Assembly (NCBI GenBank): GCA_037833965.1
Contig: AP031358.1
Coordinates: forward strand, 11,106,001 to 11,170,000
DNA length: 64,000 nucleotides
Direction: 5' to 3'
Source: Marchantia polymorpha subsp. ruderalis
Taxonomy: Eukaryota; Streptophyta; Marchantiopsida; Marchantiales; Marchantiaceae
A model generated the notes under the pieces. That model was not told the origin of the DNA. It saw nothing but the letters and a program-made list of their open reading frames with translations, and did no database searches. This document shows, in pieces, positions 1 through 13,425 of the stretch. Made by a program: the position numbers and the translations under genes. Numbering within the stretch: position 1 is the first letter of the stretch; each line of letters begins with the position of its first letter.

Positions 1-780
1 CCTTCTTTCTATCCGTGTGGTACGCATTTCTCCGAAGTGGAGGACAGGAGGAGACTGACTGCCGTGGTGTCAGTTGTCTGCTAAGAAGGGAGGCCGGATT
101 CTAGGACCTTTGGGGAATAAAATTTCTGCGGTAAGTTGCCATTTCTCGGCAGGAGGAGATGTGAATTGAAGTGATGTGGATGGAAGCTTTGATTTGTGGG
201 GAGTCAATCAGTGATCTGCTGTTGTTTTTGCTGTTGGTGCTCTACGATGAGATTGGGGCTTTTGAAGTCTCAGGAAGCACGCCATTGTCTAGGTATACAT
301 GCATGCATGCCCAAGCTTACGTCTGCTAGTAAACGCTGAGAGACCTTGGGTGTCTCAAAGGAGCATGGCTGGACGGGGACATGGTTCATATGTTCTACAG
401 AAGCAAGGGATCTCCAGGTCGGATTCTGAGTGAATTTTGGATCGACATGGAGCCCAGTTTGTCGGACTAGAATGCTACAGTGGGTGGGGTTTACCGCGCT
501 TTGTTACAATACTGTCCGGAGAAGTTGGAAGTGAGATCTTGTTGATTCTCGATGTGGTGTTCTCTCACCTGATGTTTGACTGTCCAGCATGTGTGAGGTA
601 ATAGGTGTAGTGTTTACACTTTGGATTGTCGAAAGTTTACGACTTTTGGGAAATTAAGCACCGTACAGCACTGGAACTTCTGCTCTGTACGATCGGATCT
701 GATGTTTTCATGTTATTTGGCTTGTTGCGCAGTTTTCTCAATCCGTCGAGCTGGCAGGAAAAGGAGAGCTAGCGTTATGC
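1..780 (+). other. 5' leader and upstream region of the CBSX5-like gene
   Basis: No coding region is recognised here. The stretch is of moderate GC and leads directly into the CBSX5-like start at 781. A good donor (GTAAGT at 131) and an acceptor-like CTGGCAG ending near 755 could bound an intron in the 5' untranslated region, but this is inference only. An ATG at 777-779 lies four bases ahead of the chosen start in another frame and would make an overlapping upstream reading frame that ends at 941. Confidence 0.4.
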
Positions 781-3700
781 ATGGGAGAGTGCTTTCAGGG
801 GGTCGAGGCCGCCGATCTTGCCCTCGGCAAGCCTTGCCTTTTCCCGCTCTCGACCACCGCTACGGTTGCTCAAGCTTTGAAAGCTCTGAAGTACAACAAG
901 GACATTGCAGTGTTAAGTGTATGGGTCGAGCGCGCGGCTGACGAGTTGTACGACAAATCTGCGTTGCCCAAAACTGGTGGCAGAGCTAAGGACCGATATC
1001 GCTGTGGGGGGCTGATTACTACTTTGGATATCATCTGCTTTTTGGCCTGTGATGAGAGTATGCAAAATCCAGCATCGGCGTTAAACTCTCCTCTCTCTGT
1101 TCTCTATCCATCGCTCTCACAGGCTGTCGAGCACGTTCATGGACGCACAAGGTACTGTTCCTTTCCTAACCTCATCCCAGCCACTCGTCAGTGCAGGAAG
1201 CTGATTTTTGTATGAATTCTGCGTGTTTCGATGTGCTGTTAGAGTGCTAAGATCACGGAGTGAACGTTTGTTCTTAATATGTCTTTTCCCTGCCATCCTA
1301 CTTTACTTTTGGAAAATTGTATTGGTGGTGCGGTTTGTGATGATCGTTGCAACTTACCATGCTCGGTAGAGGCAATTGTGCGCGTAACTGTTTCAAGTAG
1401 TATCGTTTCTTCAGGAAAACGTGACCGAAAACAAAGGGGATGGTGTGGAAGTCACCTACTTTTCGAAAAGTATATTCTCCTTCATGTGTACCCCCAGTCA
1501 TGAACAGAGTCATCACACGAGGTCACGTGTCTCCGGGCACAGTAAATTCGAGCGGCTGTAATGGTCGCTCTATGAAGACGACTATGGGAACATGTATGTC
1601 TGGTGTGACCGAGATACATGGAAGTGAGGCAGTTGCTTGGCAAGACTAGACAGTCCTGAACATCCCTAACGCACCTGAACATAAGCGTCTGGAACTGTGC
1701 AATCCCGCGGGCAGCACAGTTGTCACCCAAGAACTGACCCTTTGAAACTGAGATTACAGTCGTGTACTCTCAGTCATGAACAAAGTCCTATCACGATGTC
1801 AAGTGTCTCAGACCACTATACACTTGAGTCGCAGTAATGGTACCTCCATGAAGACGACCATGCGAACATGTATGTTTGGTGTGACCGAGATACATGTAAG
1901 TGAGGCAGTTCCTTGGTAAGACTGAACATCCCTGAACCATCTTAAAGCCCCTGAACGGAAGAGTCTGGAATCGTGCAATCCCGTGGGCAGCATAGTAGTC
2001 ACCCAAAGACTGACCCTCTGAAACTGGGATTACATTCGTGAAATGCGTGGCTGAACGAATGATTCCGTACCCCATTACACTATATGCCTTACACTGGCCT
2101 TCCGGTGAAACATTCTAGCTACTTAGAAATCAGCTAAGCTGATTTTTGAAGAAAATGTAATGCCTCAATAGACAGTGGATTCTGCGAACTGTTTTTGAGA
2201 AGTTACATCGAATATAAAGTAGAATGTCATGATCGGAAGAGAAGCATTTAGCTTCTTCCACAGTTGTGTCGTGACGATAAAGTGAGAAGCATATGAGAGC
2301 TTGCCATTGTCTGGACCTTCGTAACGTATGTACATGCCTCGGCTGAGCTCAAGCTGTCGGACTACTCCTGGTTGTGAGGATGTTGACACTTAATTGCGAA
2401 CATTGTCAATCTCCCATTGCTGTTTTGAATGATCACATGAGATGATCATACGAGTTGTGACTTGGTCTGAAAGAGTGCTGTCCTACCGATGGTATTTTTC
2501 AAATGTTTAGAAGGATCCTATACTTCGTACTTACGGTCTTTTGAACACAATGTCGTTTCGAAAGTACCTTTTAAGCTTTGCATGAAAGATGACTCATGAC
2601 AGTACTATACATGGAATCTCTGAAGGTTTGAAAATGTAGATATTAGCGTCCAGCAGAGTCTGAGATGGATGCTGTCAATATTACTTGGGCATGGCAGACA
2701 TTCAAGAAAGTGAATTGCTACTGTGCAATCCGGACAAAATTAACACAAAATTGTGCTGCAAGAACTGTTTTGAAGTTGTACGAAGGAATCAAGAAACAGA
2801 GTTATCTGGTTACAATTTTAGAAGAACTGCGTAGGTTTAGTGAATGAAGAATCAAACCTCAAGGGGGCCACCTGATGTATCCGCGGACACAAGGGTTGGT
2901 CTTTCTACGTCAGGGGGGAAGTAAGGATGTGAGTAGGATCCCATGCACTGGTAATGGGACGGTTTCTGCTATCAAACCGTGTATATACGAGTAACCGAGG
3001 GGATGTAATTACCACGTCTGTTAAGATGTATCATACCAGAGTTTCTCCATTCTACCCGCAGCTTGATCTCAGCTTTAGGAGTTGCGTTGTTGTCCTTACT
3101 GTTTCGAATTATGTGTCTTCTGTTATGATTGTGTTTAGTCAGCTAATGAAAGTCATTGTGCGCAGATGGGATTGCAAGTATACCACGTACTAGATAGTTA
3201 CCTTGCTGGGGACATAGTCTCCTCAAACTTGCCCTCATAGGCATACATGACAAATATTATTACTTGTGTCTGTCAGATTAAGGAATGGTATGTCTTGAGC
3301 TGGTACACTCCCAGGCATTTATGCTGATGATCTTGCTCGCTGTTGCAGATTATGTCAAGCGTTGGATCTTATGCTCAACGGTGTCCAGCATTTGGTGGTA
3401 CCCATCACCAAACGCGGGAGGAAGGGAAAACCGTTGAAGATACCGGGTCCTCTGGTTGCCACAGATCTCCCTGCCGAAGACTATTGGTGGATCACCCAAG
3501 AGGATGTTTTGCGTTATCTGTTGGGTTGTATAGGGGTCTTCTATCCTCTTCCGATGATGAGTCTGGAGGAGCTCGGCATGATCAATACAAACGTGTTAAT
3601 GGTGGATGAAAATGCCGAGGCCATAAGTGCATTGCAGCTTATCAAACAAGCTTCTCAAGAGATGACTGCTGTGGCGGTCGTAAGTGGGTACTCGAAAGAT

Positions 3701-4345
3701 CTGCGCGAGAGCAGTCTAGGAGGACCAAGACCTAAACTCGTGGGTGATGTGTCAACACACACTATGAGAGGTTGTAATGAAATGGCGGCTGTAGCTTTGG
3801 CCACTCTTTCAATGAAAGACTTTCTTCTCTTTGTACATGATTCCATACCGCCACAGTTCTTGGTTAGCAAGGTGCGTAGTAAGCTAAATTCGAAGGCCCT
3901 TACTAAGAGTAATCCCCCAAACAAAAATGGTAGTACTCCCCTCAGAGATCTAACAACTTCAGCATGTCCTACAACAAAGAAGGCCAGTGGAAACACTAGC
4001 TTCGACGACCAGTTTGATGCATTGTCCCAGTATTCTTCATTCGACGAGGAGCTGTCGGAGTATTCTTCATCAGACGAGGAGCTGTCTGGAACTCTGAGCG
4101 ATCCGCCTTTGGAGCTTAGTTCTTTATCCATTGGAAAGTTGAAAAGTAGGACAAAACCATTTCACAAAGGCATAACGTTGATCACTTGCAGACCTCAGAG
4201 TTCATTGGTGGCTGTGATGGCACAAGCCCTTGCGCATCGAGTCAACCACGTGTGGATCACAGACGAAGAAGGTGGTCTTGTCGGGATCGTGACCTACACG
4301 GACATTATTGATGTACTACTATCCCAGATTCATTCTCTAGATTGA
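781..4345 (+). CDS. CBSX5: CBS domain protein, CBSX5-like
   Basis: Two exons, 781-1151 and 3349-4345, joined by a 2.2-kb intron (GT donor at 1152, TTGCAG acceptor ending at 3348). The junction splits an Arg codon (AG|A) and restores the continuous family sequence RTRLCQALDLMLNGVQHLVV, so the splice is well supported. The product is 455 aa against roughly 390 aa for Arabidopsis CBSX5. It carries a plant CBSX5-type array of CBS motifs: an N-terminal DLALGKPCLFPLSTTATV segment, then GVQHLVVPI, YWWITQEDVLRYLLG, and a C-terminal HRVNHVWITDEEGGLVGIVT block. CBS pairs generally bind adenosine ligands and regulate partners; CBSX5/6 proteins have poorly defined roles. The extra length is mostly a Ser/Asp/Glu linker around residues 300-375 that contains a tandem duplication. 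The start at 781 was chosen because its N-terminus aligns with the family. Confidence 0.88.
1482..2044. repeat. Two-copy tandem repeat inside the CBSX5 intron
   Basis: Two diverged head-to-tail copies of a unit of about 280 bases, roughly 1482-1758 and 1759-2044. They share blocks such as AGTCATGAACA near the start, GAACATGTATGT and GGTGTGACCGAGATACATG in the middle, and GTCACCCAA plus CTGACCCT near the end. The copies differ by many substitutions and a few small indels, so the duplication is not recent. The unit has no recognisable coding capacity or terminal inverted repeats; its family is unknown. Confidence 0.8.
4031..4090 (+). repeat. 30-base in-frame tandem duplication in CBSX5 exon 2
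   Basis: Two adjacent 30-base copies (4031-4060 and 4061-4090) encode YSSFDEELSE followed by YSSSDEELSG. Being a multiple of three, the duplication lengthens the acidic, serine-rich linker without breaking the frame. The S-x-x-E/D-rich sequence resembles casein kinase 2 target sites, which is a motif-level inference only. Confidence 0.9.
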
Positions 4346-7300
4346 TAATTTCCCTGCTATCAGCTCTCTATCTGCAGCCAACATCAGTTATGTCGATTGC
4401 CCCAGTGGAAGGAGGGATTCGCGAAGGGTGAGGCTAATACTGAGTCTGTCTCTAGTAGCCTGTGATCCTGTAATGTTATAGCGTGATCAGACCCACTGGG
4501 TAATCCCCTGATCTTCCTGTACGAGTCAATAACAGGCGTAATGATAGACTGTTTGACGTAAATACTATTGTAGGCAATTGAGAAAGTATATTATTCGGAG
4601 GATCGGTGTAGTTGCCTATGCAGCATTACATTTTGAGGCGTTTTCCTGATACATCAAAACCAGAGTGGACTTTTAACTCTACATGTCGTCCTGGCCATAG
4701 ATAATATCAAAGCGGAAGCTGTGTTGTCTTGGTGCCTAAGCCGTGTTCTCGACTCTGTCCATGCTCGATTCCTCGTGACATAGTAGTACGAAGTAAAGTA
4801 GGTTGTAAGCTTGCTGCATAGTGTGGATGCAGGGGTTGTGTCTCACCATCACAAGCCAGAAGCTTTGCCTAGGCTGTGATCTGTCACAAATTTCGTTCCT
4901 CCCAGCAACTGACAGCTTCGCCTGTATCAAGTCACATCAGAGCCAGGCGATGAACCCCGTGTCGGACAGTTACGCTTTCCTCGTGAATTACGTGTCCTGT
5001 TTCTAAAGTCTGTTGCGTACAGAGGTGGTGGGGATACGCGGGATAAACTGGACGGGTATGCACGTGTCTTTTCTTCGCAAGGGACATCATTTGTCACCGA
5101 TGGCTTTGTAATCAGACTTAGCGAGCTCTGGATTGAGTTTCAAATCAAAATCTCTTGGAGTCAAAAACTTGAAATCTTCAAATATCTTTTTCAACCACGT
5201 ACTCTATTGTAATTTTGTTGTTCAAATATACTAGAAATTACATGGATGATACACGCAGAACAAGAATATAATTGGTTGATTAGTTGACATATTCCACTCA
5301 AGATTACGATATTCAACTATGAAATATGTTAAAAAGTATAGAACAGTCTCTGAAGAAGAAATTCATATATTTTCCTTCCAATTAAGTTTTTCTATATCTA
5401 ATTTTACCAAATGAACATATCATTATTTTTGCTTACGTTCCTTGTGGACAGGTTCCTGCATTACGCGCATCTACCAGCTCATTCGGGGTTTTCCACGGCG
5501 GCTCTTACATTGTCTTTTTATCAAAATCATAATGATATGTAAACTTAAAACAATCTCAGTTGGTGTTGAGAGGTAAATATGATATTTTTTTGGAAAAAAC
5601 TTAAAACGGTTGATAACTTTTTTTAAGAAAAAAGAAAATGAAAGATAATATGTTTCCTTAATCTTAAATAATGATTACAAATCACATTTTTCAGTTCATG
5701 CTTACTAGAGTTTAAAACATCAATGATATTACATAGTAAAATTGCATCTACAACTTAGATATTAAATCATTTTAATGATAAAATTGGAATTTAATTTAAT
5801 TTTCAATTACATTAAAAAATTGTTCTGTGATGATACATACACTTCATACTTTATTTGATCATGAATGCACTTAAATGATACAATTGTGATGTATAGGTGC
5901 TATCTGAATATTCGGAAATGATCAATCAATACACATGACAAATAAATGATATTATATTTCTATCAATTATAGACTAAAAATTTATATTTATTACGAGATA
6001 TCGCAAAAAATTAAAAAATAATAATTTCATGCAACAATTACACTATAATGAAATCAATCATAATTTTTTTAATTTAAAAATACCTAATTAATATCATAAC
6101 AGGTTTTATACTAACAGGTGTATAACTGTTCACTTATAGGTATATGTGAACATTAATACACGATTTATGTTACATAGTCATGAATTCTGATCTGTAGAAT
6201 GATTCATCAATATGTTATCACACCATTTTTTTCATAATTTACTTGAATATAAAACAAAATGTAATGCAATAGATTGTGTTTCATCAAACCGTTTAATCTA
6301 AGATCAACAAAACCACAATTATATGTGATGTGATTTTCTATAAGAGTAATGAATATATAGCTTGACATATCTTAGTACATAGAGGATTTTAAATTCTATA
6401 AAATGAGTTTATTTATAATATTCAGTTTTTGATATATTAAAAAATTATTAAATGAAATAAATAATAATTTTAACTGAAAATGAGTATAAATTAGAACTAA
6501 TATCTTTTCAAAATATTCTAATATTTAATCTCATCAAATTTTAATATTTCTTTACTATTTTTTTCAAATAATCTGTGAACCAGATTTATTTGATTAATTA
6601 TATCTTAATAATTTGCAAAAAGATAGAATTATTGAATTAGAAAATTTAAATGAAAGAAATCGACATGAAATGCATTTGTTACACAATACAAACATTACTT
6701 TTATTTTATTAGTTTTCTTTGGGTAGTTATATAAAAATGTCATTTTAAATCCCGCAAATAAGTTGTTCAAAAAGGAGCTTCTATTCCCAAATTTTGCAGA
6801 TATTCATCAACTTAATTCTACTTGCATTGATATGCCGATGAAAGAATTGAATAATATTTTTCAATAATCAAATGATTTGTGTACTTTGTGTACAAATAAA
6901 GTGTTTATGTCTTTTGTCATGAATTTTATTTCTTACAAACATCAACAAGAAGATGTTTTGATGATATTTCAACATATGTTCAATTTTAGCACAAAAAATA
7001 TTATAGTTTGAAAAAAATTCAGTTCCAAAATTATATACCACCTGAAAAAATTTTGACATCCTTGAAGTAAGAATTATACAAGGTAATGCAAATTAGGTAG
7101 TAATATAAATTTTAGAACAACTTGCAGATTTGTATATGAATTTCTGTATGTCAGAACATTACACTTTTAATAGATGGAGTATGCAAAAGAAATATTTCAT
7201 GCAAAATGATCTCAATGACATTTTGTAGAAAAATAAGAAATAAATTTTACATTCTTAAAATGTTTCTTTCATCATAAATATTAAATAGTAAATTGAATAG

Positions 7301-8140
7301 AAAAATGTGTGGAAATACTTGATAGGGTATATTTACATATATTTTTTCATACAAAATGATCCAAAAAAATAGAGTTTTGATATATTTACATCATGCTATG
7401 AACTATGTCACTCTTCATTATGATATACAAACTATCTAAGTCAATTAAAGTACAAACAACAAGAATGTCTACATAAGCATAACTATCATTATTCCTCTAA
7501 AAAACCTCATTAATCATTCAAAGAGAGTGAGATTTCTATAAGCTTTCTCACTAATTGCAAGAAATGTTGAATTGTGTGTCCATAGCTCCGCACAAGTGCA
7601 CAATTACAAGAACGAAAAGTATAATAGTGCAAATTTTTAGACTGAGAGACATATGATGCAACCATTCATAACAAGTAGTAGTTAATTTTTGTGATCATTG
7701 TCTCTAGAATCATATATTATGTGGAGTATCTATAATGTTCAAATGTGCAACAAGAACGTTTCATCCCGAACTAAGTATAGAAATGTAAAGTTTGCGACGG
7801 ATTTTAAAATATATGATGCTCACATGGAGGAAACAGATGATTACTAGATCAACGAAGTTTTGGTATTTCTACTACTTGCAGGATCCATTAGAATTCAATA
7901 TAGAGTTGGTGACATTTTCATTAGTGCAAGGTAGAAAAGCGAAGTAAAATATGGTTGGAAAGGGGCATATAAAGTTTCGCCTCCTTGTGATAGCATGAAG
8001 CAGATGGGCACATGAGCAAATCATGCTGAATCCAGTAATCCACACTACGAGATGCCGTCCACAAATAGCTCTTCATACACTCTCGCTGAAGTGTAATGTG
8101 GTGAAAGCAGGTTTCCAATTTGGTAGGGCTACTATTATCC
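4346..8140. other. Intergenic region between CBSX5 and CSN2, AT-rich core
   Basis: The first 750 bases have gene-like composition and probably hold the CBSX5 3' untranslated region and flank. From about 5200 to 7900 the DNA is strongly AT-rich with long A and T runs and only short chance reading frames. I see no transposase, reverse transcriptase, tRNA or strong repeat in it. Confidence 0.6.
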
Positions 8141-9249
8141 TGCTACAAGATGGAAGTTGATATGTGAAGAAGGATCGGACGGCTAAAGTTGATCCAGATA
8201 AAGACATCCGTCTGCTGACAACGTGTGCACCGTCACACTTCAGTCTACTACGGAAAGCAGAGAGAGCAGGTCTTTCCGTCCGTGGGCCCCGTGGCACAGT
8301 GCTTACAGTGCCCGGAGTTCGAGGGCTTCGAGCTTTTACGAAGAGATTGCTCTCTCATTTCTCGCTCTCCTCTTTTTCTCGGACTGTGATAACTTTCGTC
8401 CCTCCTATTTGTGCTCATCTATCTTTTCTTTCTCGAGCTCCTCCTTCGTCCTAGGGTTTGATGATCCTCTACTCTCTTTCTTGGCAAATGGGAATTTTGT
8501 ACGTCGTAGGTAGACAGATCGGTTTTTGATATCATTTAAGTTCAGATCATAGCTCTTTAGTTGTAGCGCTCCTTTGACACGGAAGGAACTGGGTCAGTGG
8601 ATAGGAAGGCAAATTGGAAAGAAGGAAAAGCGGATCAACTATTTTTTTAAAAATATCTTGACGAGGAGCTATGGATTCCGGTAAGGAAGGCGTGAGCATG
8701 GTGTGGTTTGTGTTCTAGGATTTCGGTGATGCTCAATTCAGAGGGTTTTCTTAGTGAATGTGTGTTGAGTATTGTGTTTCTAGGTTGTGCTTGTGGCATT
8801 TTGTTTTGCCTTCAAGACCGGGCAAGATATGTGAAGGGAATGAGGTACTCTTGTTGGGTTAACGAAAATATGCGACATGGCTGCCCCGGAGATTTCCAAC
8901 ATCGAGCGAGGTTCCGCTGCCGGCGAGCTACTGACAGTTGTGAGGATGATGACATCGAAGTCTCAAGGCGGGGAACTACTGGTTTGATTTTAGTCTGAAC
9001 GGGACTGGATTACTTGTAGTACTCGCTTAGAACCGCTTCTCGCCGCTGATCGTTGCGAGTGGTCTCTTTTAAATCAACCCCTTGCGCATCGCTGAAGATG
9101 GTTTTGAATGCATGATTTAAGTATCTGCTGGAGCATGACCTAAACAGGGGTTGAGTTGTGACCTTCGTAACATTTACCTCTTGATCGTACTTCTTGAGGT
9201 CGTCTATTGAGCACCTGTTCTGACTGAGCGAGAACTCCGGGTGTCTACT
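8141..9249 (+). other. Upstream and 5' leader region of CSN2
   Basis: Composition changes back from AT-rich to mixed at about 8150. Pyrimidine-rich DNA at 8340-8450 runs into a TAGGGTTT motif, a common arrangement at plant transcription starts. The 800 bases from there to the CSN2 ATG hold only short frames that resemble nothing known, so a long or intron-containing 5' untranslated region is likely but its splice sites cannot be fixed by eye. Confidence 0.5.
8452..8459 (-). promoter_or_regulatory. Telo-box (AAACCCTA on the minus strand)
   Basis: TAGGGTTT, the complement of the plant telo-box AAACCCTA, directly follows a pyrimidine-rich stretch upstream of CSN2. Telo-boxes are frequent in promoters of plant housekeeping genes. 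The match is exact, but a motif this short can occur by chance. Confidence 0.45.
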
Positions 9250-12200
9250 ATGGCAACTGAAGATGCAGACATGGAGGACTATGGGTTCGAGTACTCCGAC
9301 GAGGAGCCAGAGGAGCAAGATGTAGATATTGAAAATCAATACTACAATTCGAAAGGTCGGATACCTTCCTTTATTGTACTCAGTTGCAATGTCACTAATT
9401 AATCGCGGAAAGAGTAACTTAGAGATGCCTTAAAAAATTGGAGTCATACTTTTGTTAGTGATTAATAGGGCAAAGCTGTAACGACGGAAGTAGACAAAAG
9501 CAGGGAATGGACGAAAATTGGACTGTGCAGAATGCGAACACCTAAGAAATTTGCTTGTGTGTACATAATATGTTGGAGGGATGTCAGCTTTCAACAGAAA
9601 AGACAGCATACTACGTCAATACGCAACAACAAGATGGCATTATCAATAGATTCCACTAGTTTGTAGACGATCAGTTGTCACTTTCTTTTCTTGCGGATGC
9701 TTCGGGAGATATTTCGTTTGAAAATCATATCCAGATTATATTTTGGTGTACACTGAAAAATTACCTATGTTGAGAAAGGTAATCCCATTTGCTCATATAT
9801 GAAGTCCATGTGAACTCTGCAGGGTTAGTTGAAGCTGATCCCGAAGGGGCTCTCAAGGGTTTCGCGGAAGTGGTGAAGATGGAAGGAGAGAAAGGAGAAT
9901 GGTCTGTGTAACTTCACTGTAACCCCGAATGTATGAATATTATCTGAATACGCGATAGATTTCGAATGTCTCAAATTGCATTCAAATTATATACATGTCA
10001 TCGGTCATGTAACTTTGTTGATAATTTATCCTGAACATGAAAGTTCTGGTCCATGTAGTTGATGAAATGTAAGGTTGGCGGTAAGGATGCGGAGAGCTTA
10101 TTATACAACGGATACAAATTTTGACAGGGGTTTCAAAGCTCTAAAGCAGACAGTAAAATTACATTACCGTATCGGGAATTACAAGGAGATGATGGATGCC
10201 TACAGAGAAATGCTCACCTACATCAAATCAGCAGTTACTCGTAATTACAGTGAAAAGTGCATCAACAATATCTTGGACTTTGTATCTGGAAGTGCTAGTC
10301 AAAATTTGGAGCTGTTACAAGAGTTCTATCAAACCACCCTAAAGGCTCTTGAAGAAGCTAAGAATGAGGTAAGACAGTCACAGTATCTTCTTCTGTGAGT
10401 TCTCGTACTCGTTCATATTTCATGTAAAATATTTTGAATAGGTTATTTCGATGAGTGATGAAAGAACAAGACTCAAGATACTTAATGGATTTGAAGCTCA
10501 ATTTCAACTTTAGACACTTTTTTGTCAATATCATAAGACAAATTGGCCTATCTCAGTAGGTCAGTTTGATTATCTTCTTTCTACGCTTGATGAAAGTTGT
10601 TAGAAGCGAGTATCTTACTTTGTTTCTTAGGTAGCCTCGTGGCCTCTGCAAACTTATTCATAGCAATGCAATGTCCTTAGCCATGGATGTGTAGTTGCAT
10701 TACCCTCTAGCTGGAATAGAGTAAGTCCAGTTTCATTACACACTGACAAGAGATTGCCAGCTCTTGCTAGCATTGATTTGCCTTCTTGATGGCCAGGGTT
10801 GCAAACCTGTGAATTCTTTGTGTACAGAGACTATGGTTCAAGACCAACCTGAAGTTGTGTAAACTATGGTTCGACATGGAAGAGTACGGCCGCATGAATA
10901 AGGTAATAAGCTTATATTCAGTTGTCCAAACTTCTGTCATATTTTCTAGCATCCTCCAGAGGTATAAGGAGTCACGTTTTGCTTTTCAATTTCATTTTCT
11001 ATTATGAGAATTATGTACAAGTAACGCAGTGTGTCTGATTTGGGTCTATGCAAGTAGAATCATTGATGCCTGGAAAAATCCTTGACTCGAACATCACCTT
11101 TCATCTCTTACATGACTAGGTTGATATTGTTGCTAAAGTTTTGAGGAGAAAGTTCACTATTCTTGATCTCCAAACCCGTGCATCTTTTCGCAAGATGGTG
11201 AAGGGTTAATGATTTGAAATATGGATTCTTCCACAGATTCTGAAGGAGCTACATAAATCTTGTCAAAGAGAGGATGGCTCAGACGATCAAAAGAAGGGAA
11301 CTCAGCTACTTGAGGTTTATGCCATAGAGATTCAGATGTATACTGAAACCAAGAACAACAAGAAACTGAAGGTGAGGTTCAAACTTAGTCGCACTGTGCT
11401 GCCACGAGACCAGAAATATATCTAGCTTGTATGAAATCTTGTACCTACGTGTCAATGGGTCAGTTGTTTTCTGCTGTCTATAAAAGAGCATGCTAGAAGC
11501 TGTATGCATTACCATGTCCAGCAATCCCTCCTGGGTTGACTATCTTTTTTTTATTTGCACAAGCTTGAGAAAGCCGCGATTAGTAAGGGTTTCCTTGTGG
11601 TCTTTGCAGCAACTATACCAGAAGGCATTATCCATAAAGTCTGCCATTCCTCACCCTCGCATTATGGGGATAATACACGAGTGTGGAGGAAAAATGCATA
11701 TGGCAGAGCGCCAGTGGGCAGAAGCGGCCACTGACTTTTTTGATGCCTTCAAAAACTATGATGAGGCTGGGACTCATCGTCGCATTCAGTGTCTCAAGTA
11801 TGCAAGATACCTATCATACTCTTCTAGTTTGTTTCAAAGCTAAGACCTCAAGATCAAGTAGGCTTTGCAGCCATATTTTTGTCCTGGAGCCTTAAGCACT
11901 CATCAAGCACTGTTCTTACCATGCCTGAGCCTTTACCTCTCACTTGTACCAAGTTCATGGAAGAGAGATTGTTCTCGATCTTTTTTCAAGTTAGACACCA
12001 CGGCTCTGAGTGTTGTCAACGTTTCTTCTCATTTCCACAATGAAAGTGTTCACCATGCTTTTGAACTTTGGGTGATTCGGGCAGATATCTCGTGCTGGCA
12101 AATATGTTGATGGAATCTGAAGTCAATCCTTTTGATGGTCAAGAGGCCAAGCCGTAAGTACAGTTTTTTTTTTATTTGCCCTAGCTTCCGTCTTTATGTT

Positions 12201-13425
12201 GGATGACTTCCAACTCAAAACACTCGGATTACACCCTTGAGATTTTGGTAGTAGAATCTGTAATATTTGGATAGAGAAATTGAATCAAAGTACTTTGCTT
12301 CCTTCAGTATAAAATTGTGTTTCCTAACTTGTGTGCATGTGGGAACACGCAGATACAAGAATGATCCAGAAATTCTAGCCATGACAAACCTTGTTGCAGC
12401 TTATCAACGGAATGAGATTCTTGAGTTTGAGAAGATCTTGAAGGTTATTTGGAGTTTATGACCTAAATCATCTTATTCGAATAGGGACACACTTGTCAAG
12501 GATGTTCAAGATATGCTGTTTTTCAATATTTATCATTTTCATCTGTGTAGATTGTCCTAAATATGAAGTGTCTTATATGTGGGTCCGATACCATTTCCGT
12601 CCATTAATTATGAAGAATATAGGAATTTTGCCAAGCTTCATGCTTGAATTTTTTTTCTTTCAATTGTGAAAAGAAAGATGGTGATTCATACTTTCAAAAG
12701 CATTGTTGGTGGGGCTCTTCCATGTCTTTGCTAATTCTGATATCCACTGCAGAGTAACCGGAAGACTATCATGGATGATCCGTTCATCCGGAATTACATT
12801 GAAGACCTACTCAAAAATATTCGTACCCAAGTGCTGCTGAAGCTTATCAAACCTTACACTCGAATTCGCATCCCTTTTATTTCCAAGGTTTGTGTTTCTG
12901 TCATCTCGGGTACTCGCATTGATGCTTTCATACAGAGGACTGGTCTGAATTCGTTCCGTTCCGTTCGTTCCGTATTCGTTCCGTTCCGGCTTGTCAACTG
13001 TTTGGGCAAGAATACCGTGGTTTGAAAGTTCCTCTTTTCTACTTTTGTTTTCCCGGTAGCTCAGATGTTGTTGCTTCTTTGACCAGGAACTTAACATACC
13101 AGAGAAGGACGTGGAGCAATTGCTCGTCTCTTTGATACTGGACAACAGAGTGCACGGTCATATTGATCAAGTCAATCAGCTGTTAGAGTTGGGAGATAGG
13201 TACGTACGAACCATCATGCCCGCATCGTTGTCATATTTTATTTATTGTAAGTACTCGACGCGTTTAATTTGCACCTGATCTGGGTGAAAATTCTTCTGGA
13301 GTGTCTGAAACAAAGTATATTGTTCTCTCCACAGGTCGAAGGGACTGAAGAAATACACCGCTATTGACAAGTGGAACACGCAATTGAAATCTTTGTACCA
13401 AACAGTTACTACCAGGATTGGCTAA
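9250..13425 (+). CDS. CSN2: COP9 signalosome complex subunit 2
   Basis: Eleven exons: 9250-9355, 9823-9901, 10128-10368, 10828-10902, 11237-11371, 11610-11797, 12085-12153, 12353-12443, 12753-12887, 13087-13199 and 13335-13425. All introns are GT-AG and every junction keeps phase. The total is 1323 bases, or 440 aa, against 439 aa for Arabidopsis CSN2. The acidic N-terminus ([20 protein letters not shown]) is almost invariant in the family. Next come TPR-like helical repeats (for example [20 protein letters not shown] and [20 protein letters not shown]) and the C-terminal PCI region with [15 protein letters not shown] and [23 protein letters not shown]2 is a scaffold subunit of the eight-subunit COP9 signalosome, which removes NEDD8 from cullin-RING ubiquitin ligases. 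The C-terminus ([14 protein letters not shown]) ends where the family ends. Nothing is truncated. Confidence 0.97.
12949..12988. repeat. Low-complexity TTCCG/TTCG repeat in CSN2 intron 9
   Basis: A stretch of about 40 bases built from irregular CGTTC and CGTTCCG units lies 60 bases into the intron after exon 9 of CSN2. It explains the chance open frames running through this intron on both strands. Confidence 0.7.

Noticed and set aside
2665-2847. A 60-codon frame in the CBSX5 intron beginning with ATG
   Set aside because: It is short and unlike any family I know, and it lies inside an intron supported by a phase-matched splice.
3655-4131. A 158-codon minus-strand frame within CBSX5 exon 2
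   Set aside because: It is the antisense shadow of a well-supported coding exon.
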